Source: Rhodoferax sp. OV413
GTDB lineage: Bacteria > Pseudomonadota > Gammaproteobacteria > Burkholderiales > Burkholderiaceae_C
Assembly: GCA_945861785.1 (NCBI GenBank)
Contig: CAMAWD010000045.1
Span: 1 to 47,327 of the forward strand
DNA length: 47,327 nucleotides
Reading direction: 5' to 3'
Shown: piece by piece, positions 1-8,733 of the stretch
Position numbering within the stretch: the stretch's first letter is position 1
How the letters are laid out: each line of letters starts with the position of its first letter
Notes under the pieces: model-generated
Seen by the model: only the letters and a program-made list of their open reading frames with translations
Database searches by the model: none
What the model was told of the DNA's origin: nothing
Program-made: the position numbers and the translations under genes

Positions 1-149
1 GCCCGCAGGGCGGGGGACACGAGTCGCGGCACTTGACCGGCCCTCTCGGCTCGCCAACACCGGCCCCCAGTCCCTGGTTCACGATCCCCATCCGACACAG
101 AACGCCCCACGTCGGACCTGTCAGTATTTTCGAAAAGCCCGATGACACC

Positions 150-1679
150 ATGACCCACTTCACCACCCTGTCCGAGATGGTTGCACTGCAATCGCCGGAC
201 GCCATTGCCATGACCGCCCCAGGCGGCGTGCCATTCAGCTATGGCGGGCTGCACGCGCTGGTCCGGCGCACGGCAGATTCACTGAACCGCATCGGCATCG
301 GACGCGGCGACCGGGTTGGCATCGTGTTGCCGAATTGCCCCGAAATGGCCTGCGCTTTCGTGGCCGTGGCGAGCGCCTGCACGGCAGCCCCCCTGAACAT
401 GGCCTACCGGGCGGACGAATTCGAGTTCTACCTCGGCGACCTGAAAGCCAAGGCATTGGTGGTGGCGCAAGGCAGTGACACACCGGCCCTTGCAATCGCC
501 CGCAAGATGGGCATCCTGGTGCTGGAACTGCAGGCGCTGCCCGACCAGGGCGCCGGCAACTTCGCGCTGCTCACCGATGGCGTGGCCCCGGCCGCCCCCG
601 CAAACGGTGGCCTGGCGCAGGCCGAAGACGTCGCGCTGATCCTGCACACCTCTGGCACCACCTCGCGGCCCAAGATCGTGCCGCTGTCGCACCGCAACGT
701 GTGTGCGTCGGCGCGCAACATCAGCGCCACGCTGCAACTCACGGCGGCCGACCGCGAATTGCATGTGATGCCGCTGTTCCACATCCACGGGCTGATCGCC
801 GGCGTGCTCGCGCCAATGGCCGTGGGCAGCCAGATTTTCTGCACGCCCGGCTTCAACGCCCTGAAGTTCTTTGGCTGGATGAAGGAGTGCCAGCCCACCT
901 GGTACACCGCAGTGCCCACCATGCACCAGACGATCCTGTCGCGCGCAGCCGGCAACCGCGAGGTGATCGACGCCAACCCGCTGCGTTTCATACGCTCGTC
1001 GTCGTCGTCGATGCCGCCACAGGTGATCGCCGAGCTGGAGCGCGTCTTCGGCGCCCCGCTGATAGAGTCCTACGGCATGACCGAGGCCGCGCACCAGATG
1101 GCCAGCAGCCCCTTGCCACCGGCCAGACGCATCCCCGGGTCGGTCGGCCTCGCGGCCGGGCCCGAGGTCGCGATCATGGACACCGAAGGCCGGTTGTTGC
1201 CAGCCGGCGAGACCGGCGAGATCGTGATCCGCGGTGACAACGTGACCGCCGGGTACGAGAACAACCCTGGCGCCAATGCCGAGGCCTTCGTGAATGGCTG
1301 GTTTCGCACCGGCGACCAGGGCGTGCTGGACGCCCAAGCTTATCTGACCCTGACCGGACGCCTGAAGGAAATCATCAACCGGGGCGGCGAAAAAATCTCC
1401 CCACGCGAAGTCGATGAAGTGCTGATGGACCACCCCGCCGTGGCGCAGGTCGTCACCTTCGCAATGCCGCACCCCAAACTCGGCGAAGAGGTGGCCGCCG
1501 CCGTGGTGCTGCGCGAGGGGCAGCAGGCGACCGAACGCGAGTTGCGCGATTTCGTCGCCACCCGGCTGGCGGATTTCAAGGTGCCGAAAAAGCTGCTTTT
1601 CATGGCCGAGATCCCCAAAGGAGCCACCGGAAAACTGCAGCGCATCGGGCTGGCTGCGAAGCTGGGCCTGGGCGGGTGA
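150..1679 (+). CDS. AMP-dependent acyl-CoA ligase, Pcs60/oxalate-CoA ligase-like
   Basis: An adenylate-forming ligase (ANL family) that would activate a carboxylic acid to its acyl-CoA through an acyl-AMP. The 509-aa protein has the P-loop HTSGTTSRPKIVPLSH at about residues 166-181, the ESYGMTE motif, the GWFRTGDQG hinge region and a C-terminal PKGATGKLQR lysine motif, so it is complete. The TTSRPK form of the P-loop is typical of the Pcs60/AAE3 branch, some members of which are oxalyl-CoA synthetases. I chose ATG 150 because homology begins there; the frame stays open upstream to 33 but those 39 residues look like non-coding translation. No oxalyl-CoA decarboxylase or formyl-CoA transferase gene is nearby, so the substrate is uncertain. 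Confidence 0.85.
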   Translation: MTHFTTLSEMVALQSPDAIAMTAPGGVPFSYGGLHALVRRTADSLNRIGIGRGDRVGIVLPNCPEMACAFVAVASACTAAPLNMAYRADEFEFYLGDLKAKALVVAQGSDTPALAIARKMGILVLELQALPDQGAGNFALLTDGVAPAAPANGGLAQAEDVALILHTSGTTSRPKIVPLSHRNVCASARNISATLQLTAADRELHVMPLFHIHGLIAGVLAPMAVGSQIFCTPGFNALKFFGWMKECQPTWYTAVPTMHQTILSRAAGNREVIDANPLRFIRSSSSSMPPQVIAELERVFGAPLIESYGMTEAAHQMASSPLPPARRIPGSVGLAAGPEVAIMDTEGRLLPAGETGEIVIRGDNVTAGYENNPGANAEAFVNGWFRTGDQGVLDAQAYLTLTGRLKEIINRGGEKISPREVDEVLMDHPAVAQVVTFAMPHPKLGEEVAAAVVLREGQQATERELRDFVATRLADFKVPKKLLFMAEIPKGATGKLQRIGLAAKLGLGG

Positions 1680-1898
1680 TCAGGCCGCGAGCCGAGGCAG
1701 CGCGGGCGAACACAGGCAACCCTGGAATGACGCGCATTGGAGTCCCAGCTTGCGGATGGTGTCGATCTGGCGCTCCGGGCTGATCTTGAAGCTGCCCTTT
1801 GGAAACGGATGTGCCATCCAGCCGAGTTCCAATTCGACATAAAGCCCCACCCGAAGCGGCGGGTTCGGCTCGCCAACGATGTTCATCGGTGACGACAT
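1680..1898 (-). pseudogene. N-terminal stub of an HD-GYP phosphodiesterase (DUF3391 part only)
   Basis: A 72-codon minus-strand reading frame starting MSSPMNIVGEPNPPLRVGLY resembles the N-terminal DUF3391 domain that precedes the HD-GYP domain in c-di-GMP phosphodiesterases: a RVGLYVELE strand, then a GWMAHPF motif, then SPERQIDTIRKLGL. It stops directly next to the end of the ligase gene and the catalytic HD-GYP domain is missing, so this is most likely the left-over 5' end of a deleted gene. The last 15 or so residues look unrelated to the family. It could be a short expressed protein, but no function is suggested. Confidence 0.5.
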
Positions 1899-1942
1899 GC
1901 ATTTTGGCAACGCCCGCTTGCCACTGCTGAGACAGGCCCTGC

Positions 1943-2809
1943 TCAGCCGAACAGCGCTGCCGGCCCGCAACTGAGCGCCAGCATCCGGGCCGGCATTGGC
2001 TCGAGGACCGTGCCGGTCCAGCGCTGCCAGCCATACAAGGTGGCGAACGTGAACCCCGGCGCCTCCGAGCCCGGCGCACCAACCCGTTCCGCGCCGCGGC
2101 GTACCGCATCGATGCACCATGCCGGCAGCGTCAGGTGGTAGGGGTTGCGCGCCACTTCGCCCGCATGCAGGCTCAGTGCAGCCACGAGTTCTGACACATC
2201 TGCGGCCGACAACTCGACCATCAGGCCAGGATCGGGCTGGGTGTTCCAGTACTCGGTCAGCACGACATGGGGTTGCACGGCAGACCCAATGTGGCGCAAG
2301 GCGTCGGTCACCAGCCGATGGGTGCCGATATGGGCGGCATGGCCGTCGTTGTCGTGCGGACACACCACCACGCGCGGTCGGTACTGCAGCAACAGGGTGG
2401 CGACCTTTTGCACAGCGGCGTGCCAGTAGACGGGTTCGGCAGCCGCCATGCGCAGCGCATTCGGCTCCAGGCCATGTGTGGCTTCGCCCGAGGCGCTCAG
2501 CAGTTCGAAGCCGAGGTGGCTGCAGCAGGCAGACAACTCGGCCCACCGCTCTGCGCGGCGCAGCTGCTTGCTGCCCAGCGTGACCGCCACGTTGACCACG
2601 CGCCAGGCGTCCTGCCGGCGCAGGCGCCAGGGCAGGCCGCCTGTGATCGCCTCGTCATCGGGATGGGGTGAAAAAATCAGGCACACCGGCGCATCGGCGG
2701 CCACAGCAGGCAAATCAGGGCTGGGCATCCCACCGGGGACCAGGCTGCGCCCGGAGGTCAACAGTTCCTCGAAGGCGCGGACGTAAGGCAAGAAAGGGTT
2801 CGGGTCCAT
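1943..2809 (-). CDS. PIG-L family deacetylase
   Basis: A 288-aa member of the PIG-L/LmbE N-acetylglucosaminyl deacetylase family, zinc-dependent hydrolases that remove acetyl groups from amino sugars or related conjugates. The diagnostic zinc-binding motif HPDDE is at residues 49-53, following a hydrophobic strand (CLIFSP), and a second histidine-rich element CPHDNDGHAAHIGTHRLV supplies the third ligand. No signal peptide is evident, so a cytoplasmic role is likely. It faces away from the alpha/beta hydrolase gene with about 160 bp between them. Its substrate cannot be told from the neighbours, since no thiol or lipid-glycan pathway genes lie nearby. Confidence 0.85.
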   Translation of the reverse strand: MDPNPFLPYVRAFEELLTSGRSLVPGGMPSPDLPAVAADAPVCLIFSPHPDDEAITGGLPWRLRRQDAWRVVNVAVTLGSKQLRRAERWAELSACCSHLGFELLSASGEATHGLEPNALRMAAAEPVYWHAAVQKVATLLLQYRPRVVVCPHDNDGHAAHIGTHRLVTDALRHIGSAVQPHVVLTEYWNTQPDPGLMVELSAADVSELVAALSLHAGEVARNPYHLTLPAWCIDAVRRGAERVGAPGSEAPGFTFATLYGWQRWTGTVLEPMPARMLALSCGPAALFG

Positions 2810-2968
2810 CAGGGTTTCAGGTTGTGTTCGCAGTTTGCAATGGAGACTCCACCGGGCGGTTCGCCAGTGTGCATTGTCGCGCGGGTCCGGTCGAAACCGC
2901 AGTGCCGCACTGGGTTACCCATGCCCGCGTGGTCCACCGGGTGGACAGCAGCGACAATCCCGCGCACC

Positions 2969-3778
2969 ATGAACCAAGCCAGGCAAATTTCAGTCGACGG
3001 AATCACTCTTTTTGTGGAGGGGGACGGCCCGCAAACCGTTGTCATGCTGCACGGCTGGCCGGACACCCGCCGGTTGTGGGACAGCACCGTGTTATCGCTG
3101 CGGAATAACTACCGCTGTGTGCGTTTCACCCTGCCGGGCTTCGATTCACGCTTGCCGCCGCGGGCAACGTCTCTGGAGGACATGATCGCATTGCTCAAAC
3201 GCATCGTGCAGGCAGTCAGCCCCGGCCAACCGGTCACGCTGCTGATGCATGACTGGGGTTGCGTCTTCGGTTATGCGTTCGCCGCGCGCCACCAAAACCT
3301 GGTGGCACGCATCGTTGCGGTGGACATTGGTGACCACAACTCCCGGGAACTTTTGCGCAGCCTTTCGACCAAGGCCAGGCTGCAGGTTTTTGTCTACCAG
3401 TTCTGGTTGGCGTTGGCCTGGAAGGTCGGCGGCGCCGCCGGTTCGGGGATGACACGCTGGATGGCGCGCCAGCTGCGCAGTCCGGCCAGCCAGTCACGTA
3501 TCAGCTGGCAGATGAACTACCCCTATGCCATGCAGTGGCTGGGCCTCGCAGGTGGGTTCAAGGATGCGCCGCCCATCGACACCCATTGCGCCACGCTCTA
3601 CATCTACGGGAAACACAAACCGTTCCAGTTCCAGTCCGGGCAATGGGCCGACAAACTGGCGCTTCGTGCGGGATGCACGGTGCAGGCCTTCGCCACCGGT
3701 CACTGGGTCATGGTGGAGCAGCCGCAGGCCTTCAACGACAGCGTCCTGGCGTGGCTGCAATCCACCAACCCGACCTGA
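2969..3778 (+). CDS. alpha/beta hydrolase with Asp nucleophile (epoxide hydrolase/dehalogenase-like)
   Basis: A 269-aa alpha/beta-fold hydrolase. The oxyanion motif HGWPDT is at residues 28-33, the nucleophile elbow reads MHDWGC with Asp95 rather than Ser, and the catalytic His is probably H245 in GHWVMVEQP. The HDWG elbow is the one used by epoxide hydrolases and haloalkane dehalogenases, which form an ester intermediate on aspartate. I chose ATG 2969 because family homology begins at ISVDGITLFVEG; the frame is open back to 2822 without similarity. It is convergent with the PHB operon and shares the terminator region at 3852-3877. Substrate unknown. Confidence 0.8.
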   Translation: MNQARQISVDGITLFVEGDGPQTVVMLHGWPDTRRLWDSTVLSLRNNYRCVRFTLPGFDSRLPPRATSLEDMIALLKRIVQAVSPGQPVTLLMHDWGCVFGYAFAARHQNLVARIVAVDIGDHNSRELLRSLSTKARLQVFVYQFWLALAWKVGGAAGSGMTRWMARQLRSPASQSRISWQMNYPYAMQWLGLAGGFKDAPPIDTHCATLYIYGKHKPFQFQSGQWADKLALRAGCTVQAFATGHWVMVEQPQAFNDSVLAWLQSTNPT

Positions 3779-3851
3779 CGTTAGCCGCTTGCCAGAAACC
3801 ACCCCGGTCCGGCGCGTGCGCCCGGCAACCTGGCGCGACCGGCAACCCCAA

Positions 3852-3877
3852 CTGAAAAACCCCGCCGCAGCGGGGTT
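3852..3877 (-). terminator. Rho-independent terminator of the phaCAB operon
   Basis: On the minus strand an 8-bp perfect stem (AACCCCGC/GCGGGGTT, 4-nt loop) at 3858-3877 is followed by a run of five T. It lies 33 bp past the phaB stop, so it would end phaC-phaA-phaB transcription. On the plus strand it lacks a T-run but could still help stop the convergent hydrolase transcript. Confidence 0.75.
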
Positions 3878-3909
3878 GGAGTCGAATGCCGACGCTGCGG
3901 CATGCAGGC

Positions 3910-4647
3910 TCAGCCCATGTGCAGACCGCCGTTGACCGAGAAGTCGGCGCCAGTGGAGTAGCCGCCTTCGTTCGATGCCAGCCACGCGATGATGGAGGCG
4001 ATCTCGCTGGGCTCACCCAGGCGCTTGACCGGGATCGTGGCGACGATCTTGGCCAGCACATCCTCGCGGATCGACTTGACCATGTCGGTGCCGATGTAGC
4101 CCGGGCTCACGGTGTTGACGGTCACGCCCTTGGTGGCCATTTCCTGGGCGAGCGCCATCGTGAAACCGTGCATGCCCGCCTTGGCGGCCGAGTAATTGGT
4201 CTGTCCGGCCTGGCCCTTTTCGCCGTTCACCGACGAGATGTTGATGATGCGGCCCCAGCCCTTGTCGACCATGTCGGCCACCACCTGCTTGGTGACGTTG
4301 AACATGGAATTGAGGTTGGTCTCGATGACAGCGTCCCAATCGTCACGCGTCATCTTCAGGAACATGCGGTCCTTGGTGATGCCGGCATTGTTGACCAGCA
4401 CATCGATCGACCCGTGTTCGGCACGGGCCTTGGTGAAAGCGGCCACGGTGGAATCCCAGTCACCGACATTGCCCACCGATCCATGGAACGTGTAACCCAG
4501 CGCCGCCTGCTCGGCGATCCACTTGGCGTGGTCGCGGGTGGGGCCGCAACCGGCGATCACGGTGAAACCTTCCTTGTGCAGTCGCTGGCAGATGGCGGTT
4601 CCGATGCCACCCATGCCGCCAGTGACGTAAGCTACTTTCTTGCTCAT
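3910..4647 (-). CDS. phaB: acetoacetyl-CoA reductase PhaB
   Basis: NADPH-dependent reduction of acetoacetyl-CoA to (R)-3-hydroxybutyryl-CoA, the second step of polyhydroxybutyrate synthesis. The 245-aa short-chain dehydrogenase has the nucleotide-binding GGMGGIG at residues 10-16, NNAG at 86-89, catalytic Ser138/139, Tyr152 and Lys156 (YSAAK), and reads full length. It is the last gene of the phaC-phaA-phaB set, about 50 bp after phaA, and is followed by a strong terminator. Among SDR enzymes FabG is the main alternative, but sequence and context strongly favour PhaB. Confidence 0.96.
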   Translation of the reverse strand: MSKKVAYVTGGMGGIGTAICQRLHKEGFTVIAGCGPTRDHAKWIAEQAALGYTFHGSVGNVGDWDSTVAAFTKARAEHGSIDVLVNNAGITKDRMFLKMTRDDWDAVIETNLNSMFNVTKQVVADMVDKGWGRIINISSVNGEKGQAGQTNYSAAKAGMHGFTMALAQEMATKGVTVNTVSPGYIGTDMVKSIREDVLAKIVATIPVKRLGEPSEIASIIAWLASNEGGYSTGADFSVNGGLHMG

Positions 4648-4695
4648 GTTGTGTTCCTCTTTGCGTGGTGTTGACGTGATTGAAATCGTTGAAAT

Positions 4696-5874
4696 CTAGC
4701 GCTCGATCGTGAGGGCAACTCCCATGCCACCACCGATACACAGTGACGCAATGCCTTTCTTGGCGTCACGTTTTTGCATTTCGTGCAGCAGCGTCACCAG
4801 TATCCGGCATCCGGACGCGCCAATCGGGTGGCCGATGGCGATCGCCCCACCGTTGACGTTGACCTTGGAGGTGTCCCAGCCCATTTCCTTGTTGACGGCG
4901 CAGGCCTGGGCGGCAAACGCCTCGTTGATTTCGAGCAGGTCCAGATCCTGGGCGTTCCAGCCGGCGCGCTGCAATGCCTTGGTCGATGCGGGCACCGGGC
5001 CCATGCCCATGTAGGCCGGGTCCAGGGCGCTGGTGGCGAAGCTGGCAATGCGCCCCAGGGGCGTCAGGCCCAGGGATGCCGCGCGTTTGGCCGACATCAC
5101 CATCACTGCCGCAGCGCCATCGTTGATGCCCGACGCATTGCCTGCGGTGACTGCGCCGGCCTTGTCGAATGCCGGCCGGAGCCCGGCAAGCGCCTCGGCG
5201 CTGGTCTTCTTGTTGATGAACTCGTCGGCAGAGAAAACCACCGGGTCGCCCTTGCGCTGCGGAATGCTGACTGCGATGATCTCGTCCTTGAAGCGGCCGG
5301 CGTCCTGCGCTGCCGCCGCCTTCTGCTGGCTGGCCAGTGCGAGTGCGTCCTGCAGGTCGCGTCCGATGCCGTACTTGCGCGCCACGTTCTCGGCCGTGAT
5401 GCCCATGTGGTACTGGTTGTAGACATCCCACAGGCCGTCGACGATCATCGAGTCGATCATTTTCCAGTCGCCCATGCGCTGGCCGTCGCGTGAACCGCTC
5501 AGCACGTGTGGCGAAGCACTCATGTTTTCCTGGCCGCCGGCAATCACGATGTCGCTGTCGCCATACGCGACCGACTGGGCCGCCAGCATCACGGCCTTGA
5601 GGCCGGAGCCGCACACCGCGTTGATGGTCAGGCCAGGCGTGGCTTGGGCCAAACCGCTCTTGATCACGGCCTGGCGCGCCGGATTCTGGCCGGAGCCTGC
5701 GGCCAGCACCTGGCCCATGATGACTTCGCCGATCTGGTCGGCAGCCAGGCCACTGCGCTTGAGCACTTCGGCAATCACGATCGCGCCGAGTTCGGGCGCG
5801 GGCGTCTTGGCCAGGGAACCGCCGAACTTGCCAACGGCGGTGCGGGCGGCTGAAACTATGACGATGTCTTCCAT
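4696..5874 (-). CDS. phaA: acetyl-CoA acetyltransferase PhaA (beta-ketothiolase)
   Basis: Condenses two acetyl-CoA to acetoacetyl-CoA, the first step of polyhydroxybutyrate synthesis; the reverse thiolysis serves degradation. The 392-aa protein keeps the thiolase active site: acyl-accepting Cys88 in NAVCGSG, His349 in GHPIGASG and Cys379 in CIGGGMG. Length is that of the biosynthetic thiolase family. It lies 31 bp downstream of phaC and upstream of phaB on the same strand, the usual betaproteobacterial order. Confidence 0.96.
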   Translation of the reverse strand: MEDIVIVSAARTAVGKFGGSLAKTPAPELGAIVIAEVLKRSGLAADQIGEVIMGQVLAAGSGQNPARQAVIKSGLAQATPGLTINAVCGSGLKAVMLAAQSVAYGDSDIVIAGGQENMSASPHVLSGSRDGQRMGDWKMIDSMIVDGLWDVYNQYHMGITAENVARKYGIGRDLQDALALASQQKAAAAQDAGRFKDEIIAVSIPQRKGDPVVFSADEFINKKTSAEALAGLRPAFDKAGAVTAGNASGINDGAAAVMVMSAKRAASLGLTPLGRIASFATSALDPAYMGMGPVPASTKALQRAGWNAQDLDLLEINEAFAAQACAVNKEMGWDTSKVNVNGGAIAIGHPIGASGCRILVTLLHEMQKRDAKKGIASLCIGGGMGVALTIER

Positions 5875-5905
5875 GGATATCTCCTGAGTTGAAATGAAAA
5901 GAGGG

Positions 5906-7630
5906 TCAGGCCCGGGCCTTGACGTAGCGGCCCGGCGCGGGCTCGATCACCTTGTACTTGCCACGGCCGTACGACTTGGGTGCCGCAAGCTGCTTGCCGC
6001 TGTGGCTTTTGATCCAGGCCGACCAGTCTGGCCACCAGCTGCCAGGGTGCTCCTTGGCGCTGGCGATCCAGGCGTCGACCTGGGACGGAAATTTGTCTGC
6101 GGGTGCGATCCAGTGGCTGCGCTTGTTCTTTGCGGGATGGTTGATGACGCCCGCGATATGGCCCGAGGCCCCCATCACGAAACGCTTCTTGCCCGGCAGG
6201 TGCTGGGTGGATGCATAAGCACCACCGATGGGCACGATATGGTCCTCGTGCGAACCGTAGATGTAGACCGGCAGGTCGAGCTTGCGAAAATCGACCTTTT
6301 CACCACACACCGTGGCCTGGCCCGGCTTGACCAGGCGATTTTCCAGATAGGTGTTGCGCAGGTACCAGGCGTAGAACGGCCCCGGCAGGTTGGTGCCATC
6401 GCTGTTCCAGTACAACAGGTCGAACGCCGGCGGGGTTTCGCCCTTGAGGTAGTTGCCCACCACGTAGTTCCACATCAGGTCGTTCGGCCGCAGCAGCGAA
6501 AAGGTGGAGTTGAGGTCGGCGCCCTTCATCAGCCCACCCTTGCCCATTTCGGCCTCGCGGTATTTCACGAAGGCCTCGTCGATGAACACATCGAGGATGC
6601 CGGTGTCGGTAAAGTCGAGCAGCGTGGTCAGGAAGCTTGCGCTCGCGACCGGTTTCTCCCCGCGTGCAGCCAGCACCGCCAAGGCTGTCGCCAGGATGGT
6701 GCCACCGACACAGAAGCCCAGCGCATTGATCGTCTTGGTGCCGCTGATTTCCCGCGTCACGGCAATCGCCTTGATGGCGGCGTCCTGGATGTAGTCGTCC
6801 CAGGTCTTGGTCGACAGGGAGGCGTCAGGGTTGCGCCAGCTGACCACAAAGGTACGCAAGCCCTGCTCTACCGCATAACGGATCAGGGAGTTGTCTGGCT
6901 GCAGGTCGAGGATGTAGAACTTGTTGATGCACGGAGGCACCAGCAGGAATGGGGTCTGGTGGACCTTGGCGGTCAGGGGTTTGTATTCGATGAGCTGGAA
7001 CAACTCGTTTTCGAACACCACGGCGCCCTCGGTTGTGGCAACATTCCGGCCGACTTCGAACTGGCTCTCGTCGGTCATGGAGACATGGCCCTGACGGATG
7101 TCGTGCAGCAGGTTCTGCAACCCTTTGGCGATACTCTCACCTTTGGTATCGATGGCCTTCTTCTGGGCTTCGACGTTGAAGGCCATGAAATTGCTCGGGG
7201 CGGTGGCCGCCATCCACTGCTCGACCGCAAAACGCAAGCGGGCGCGGGTCTTTTCGTCGGCATCGACGGCGTCGGCCAGCGCCATGAAGGTCCGCGCGTT
7301 CAGCAGGTGTGCGGCGGCGCTGTAGGCAGCCACCGGGTTTGCGCTCCAGGCCTGACCCGCAAACCGCTTGTCCGTCGGGGCAACCTTGCCTTCGAGGGTC
7401 TTGCTCCACAGTTCTGTCGCCTCGCGCAGGTACTGCTGCTGCAGTTCCTGCAGTTTCTCGGGAGAAAACTGGATGTTCGCAAGCGCCGGTGCGGAGCCCG
7501 GCGCAGATGCGGCAACCGGTTGCGGCGCCATGCCCTGCATGGCCTGCATGGCCGTGGTCCAATTGTCGACAAATGTCTTTTGCATTTGTTCGGCCGACTG
7601 GGCCCAGAAGTCTGTTGGCTTGTGTTCCAC
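5906..7630 (-). CDS. phaC: class I poly(3-hydroxyalkanoate) synthase PhaC
   Basis: Polymerises (R)-3-hydroxybutyryl-CoA into PHB on granules in the cytoplasm. At 574 aa it has class I length. The lipase-like box is GFCVGG with nucleophile Cys307; the catalytic Asp is in SHEDHIVP and the general-base His in SGHIAGVINHP near the C-terminus. The N-terminal 100 residues are variable, as expected. It is first in the operon with phaA and phaB; a promoter would lie in the 7631-7723 gap it shares with a divergent small membrane protein gene. No phasin or phaR is visible in the window. Confidence 0.96.
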   Translation of the reverse strand: MEHKPTDFWAQSAEQMQKTFVDNWTTAMQAMQGMAPQPVAASAPGSAPALANIQFSPEKLQELQQQYLREATELWSKTLEGKVAPTDKRFAGQAWSANPVAAYSAAAHLLNARTFMALADAVDADEKTRARLRFAVEQWMAATAPSNFMAFNVEAQKKAIDTKGESIAKGLQNLLHDIRQGHVSMTDESQFEVGRNVATTEGAVVFENELFQLIEYKPLTAKVHQTPFLLVPPCINKFYILDLQPDNSLIRYAVEQGLRTFVVSWRNPDASLSTKTWDDYIQDAAIKAIAVTREISGTKTINALGFCVGGTILATALAVLAARGEKPVASASFLTTLLDFTDTGILDVFIDEAFVKYREAEMGKGGLMKGADLNSTFSLLRPNDLMWNYVVGNYLKGETPPAFDLLYWNSDGTNLPGPFYAWYLRNTYLENRLVKPGQATVCGEKVDFRKLDLPVYIYGSHEDHIVPIGGAYASTQHLPGKKRFVMGASGHIAGVINHPAKNKRSHWIAPADKFPSQVDAWIASAKEHPGSWWPDWSAWIKSHSGKQLAAPKSYGRGKYKVIEPAPGRYVKARA

Positions 7631-7723
7631 CGCATGCCCTCCGTATCACTTTGTATTGGTAATAACCCTAGTATCTCCGCATTCACCCTTCAGAAAACTG
7701 ACAAAATTTCAATAAGCATACCC

Positions 7724-7996
7724 ATGTACCTGATCGCGATGGGTTGGATCTACGTCGTCGTGATGATGGCTGTGGCCGAGGCTGTCGGAAACAACGGCAC
7801 GCTGCTCGGCGCCATCATCACACTGGTGCTCTATGGCGTCTTGCCGCTGGCACTGGTGATGTACCTGCTGGGCACCCCGGGGCGGCGGCGCAGGCTGCGC
7901 GCGCTCGACGCGGCGTCAGTCGATCCAGATGCAGGCGGCCATGCGTCCGCTCCCCCCCAGGGCGATGCTGTCGCGCCGGTGCGAAAAGAACCGTGA
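7724..7996 (+). CDS. small two-helix membrane protein
   Basis: A 90-aa protein with two hydrophobic segments (about residues 1-17 and 26-46) followed by an Arg-rich stretch (GRRRRLRALD) and a Pro/Ala-rich tail ending PVRKEP. The second segment runs IITLVLYGVLPLALVMYLLG. I do not recognise a named family. It is divergent from phaC, and its last 81 bases overlap the 3' end of pgeF on the opposite strand. The start at ATG 7724 is the only Met that keeps both membrane helices; the frame is open far upstream only as antisense of phaC. Confidence 0.6.
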   Translation: MYLIAMGWIYVVVMMAVAEAVGNNGTLLGAIITLVLYGVLPLALVMYLLGTPGRRRRLRALDAASVDPDAGGHASAPPQGDAVAPVRKEP

Positions 7997-8728
7997 CGGG
8001 TTGCCCGAGGTGCACCAGCCTGGCGAGCTGTCGTTGCCGAATATCCGCGCGATTCCCAGGGCCTGCAGGCGCATGTGCCCAAGCGCAGCCAGGTCGGCCA
8101 TCCACTTGCCGCCGGGGCGCGGCTCAAAGTGCCGGGCTGCCTGTTCGTCGCGGTCCAGAAATGCATGCCTCACCTCGGGCCCCACTTCGAATGCGCGAGG
8201 GCCAATACATGGCCCCAGCCATGCGATTGTTCGGGCAGCAACAGCGCCGGGTTCCGGCGCCCCGGGCAGCCGCGCCAGCTGCATTTCAAAATGCTGGAAA
8301 TTGCGCTCGAGCACGCCGGCCGCCAGGCCACGCCATCCGGCATGCGCTGCCGCTACCACGCGCCCGGATTCATCGGTCAACAGCACGGGCAGACAGTCGG
8401 CCACCCTGACAGCGCAGACCACACCCGGCGTGCTGGTGACGCATGCATCGGCTTCGATCGGTCGTCCGGCAACCGCCGGCTCCGCCTGCGGCAACTCAAC
8501 GGAATCGACCCCGTGCACCTGCCCCATGAAAACCGGTGCATGGCCAATCGCCTCTGCCACGCGCCGCCGATTGGTATCGACGGCAGCCATGTCGTCGCCG
8601 CTAGGCCGGCCGAGGTTCAGGCTGTCGAACGGCGCGCGCGAGACCCCGCCGGCGCGGGTGGTGAACACGGCACGAACCTGCGGGCTTGCCGGCCATTGCG
8701 GCACAAGCCATTCGGGATGCAGCTGCAC
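7916..8728 (-). CDS. pgeF: peptidoglycan editing factor PgeF (YfiH/Cu-oxidase_4 family)
   Basis: Member of the YfiH/LACC1 family, linked to removal of wrongly incorporated muropeptide precursors and earlier described as a polyphenol oxidoreductase. Metal-site motifs are visible in order: GQVHGVDS, VRVADCLPVLL and AAAHAGWRGL, giving the His-Cys-His set. Homology starts at LHPEWLVPQWPAS, so I favour GTG 8728, which follows the isomerase gene stop by only a few bases with a GAGG about 10 bases upstream. The alternative ATG at 8797 would overlap the preceding gene by 64 bases. The 3' end overlaps an antisense small gene. Confidence 0.88.
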   Translation of the reverse strand: MQLHPEWLVPQWPASPQVRAVFTTRAGGVSRAPFDSLNLGRPSGDDMAAVDTNRRRVAEAIGHAPVFMGQVHGVDSVELPQAEPAVAGRPIEADACVTSTPGVVCAVRVADCLPVLLTDESGRVVAAAHAGWRGLAAGVLERNFQHFEMQLARLPGAPEPGAVAARTIAWLGPCIGPRAFEVGPEVRHAFLDRDEQAARHFEPRPGGKWMADLAALGHMRLQALGIARIFGNDSSPGWCTSGNPSRFFSHRRDSIALGGSGRMAACIWID

Positions 8729-8733
8729 GACCG

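Noticed and set aside
279-1472. Long open frame antisense to the acyl-CoA ligase
   Set aside because: No domain similarity, and the sense strand encodes a complete, motif-bearing enzyme. High GC content produces such shadows.
5894-7720. Plus-strand open frame of about 600 codons antisense to phaC
   Set aside because: Only its last 90 codons (from 7724) look like a real protein; the rest mirrors phaC.
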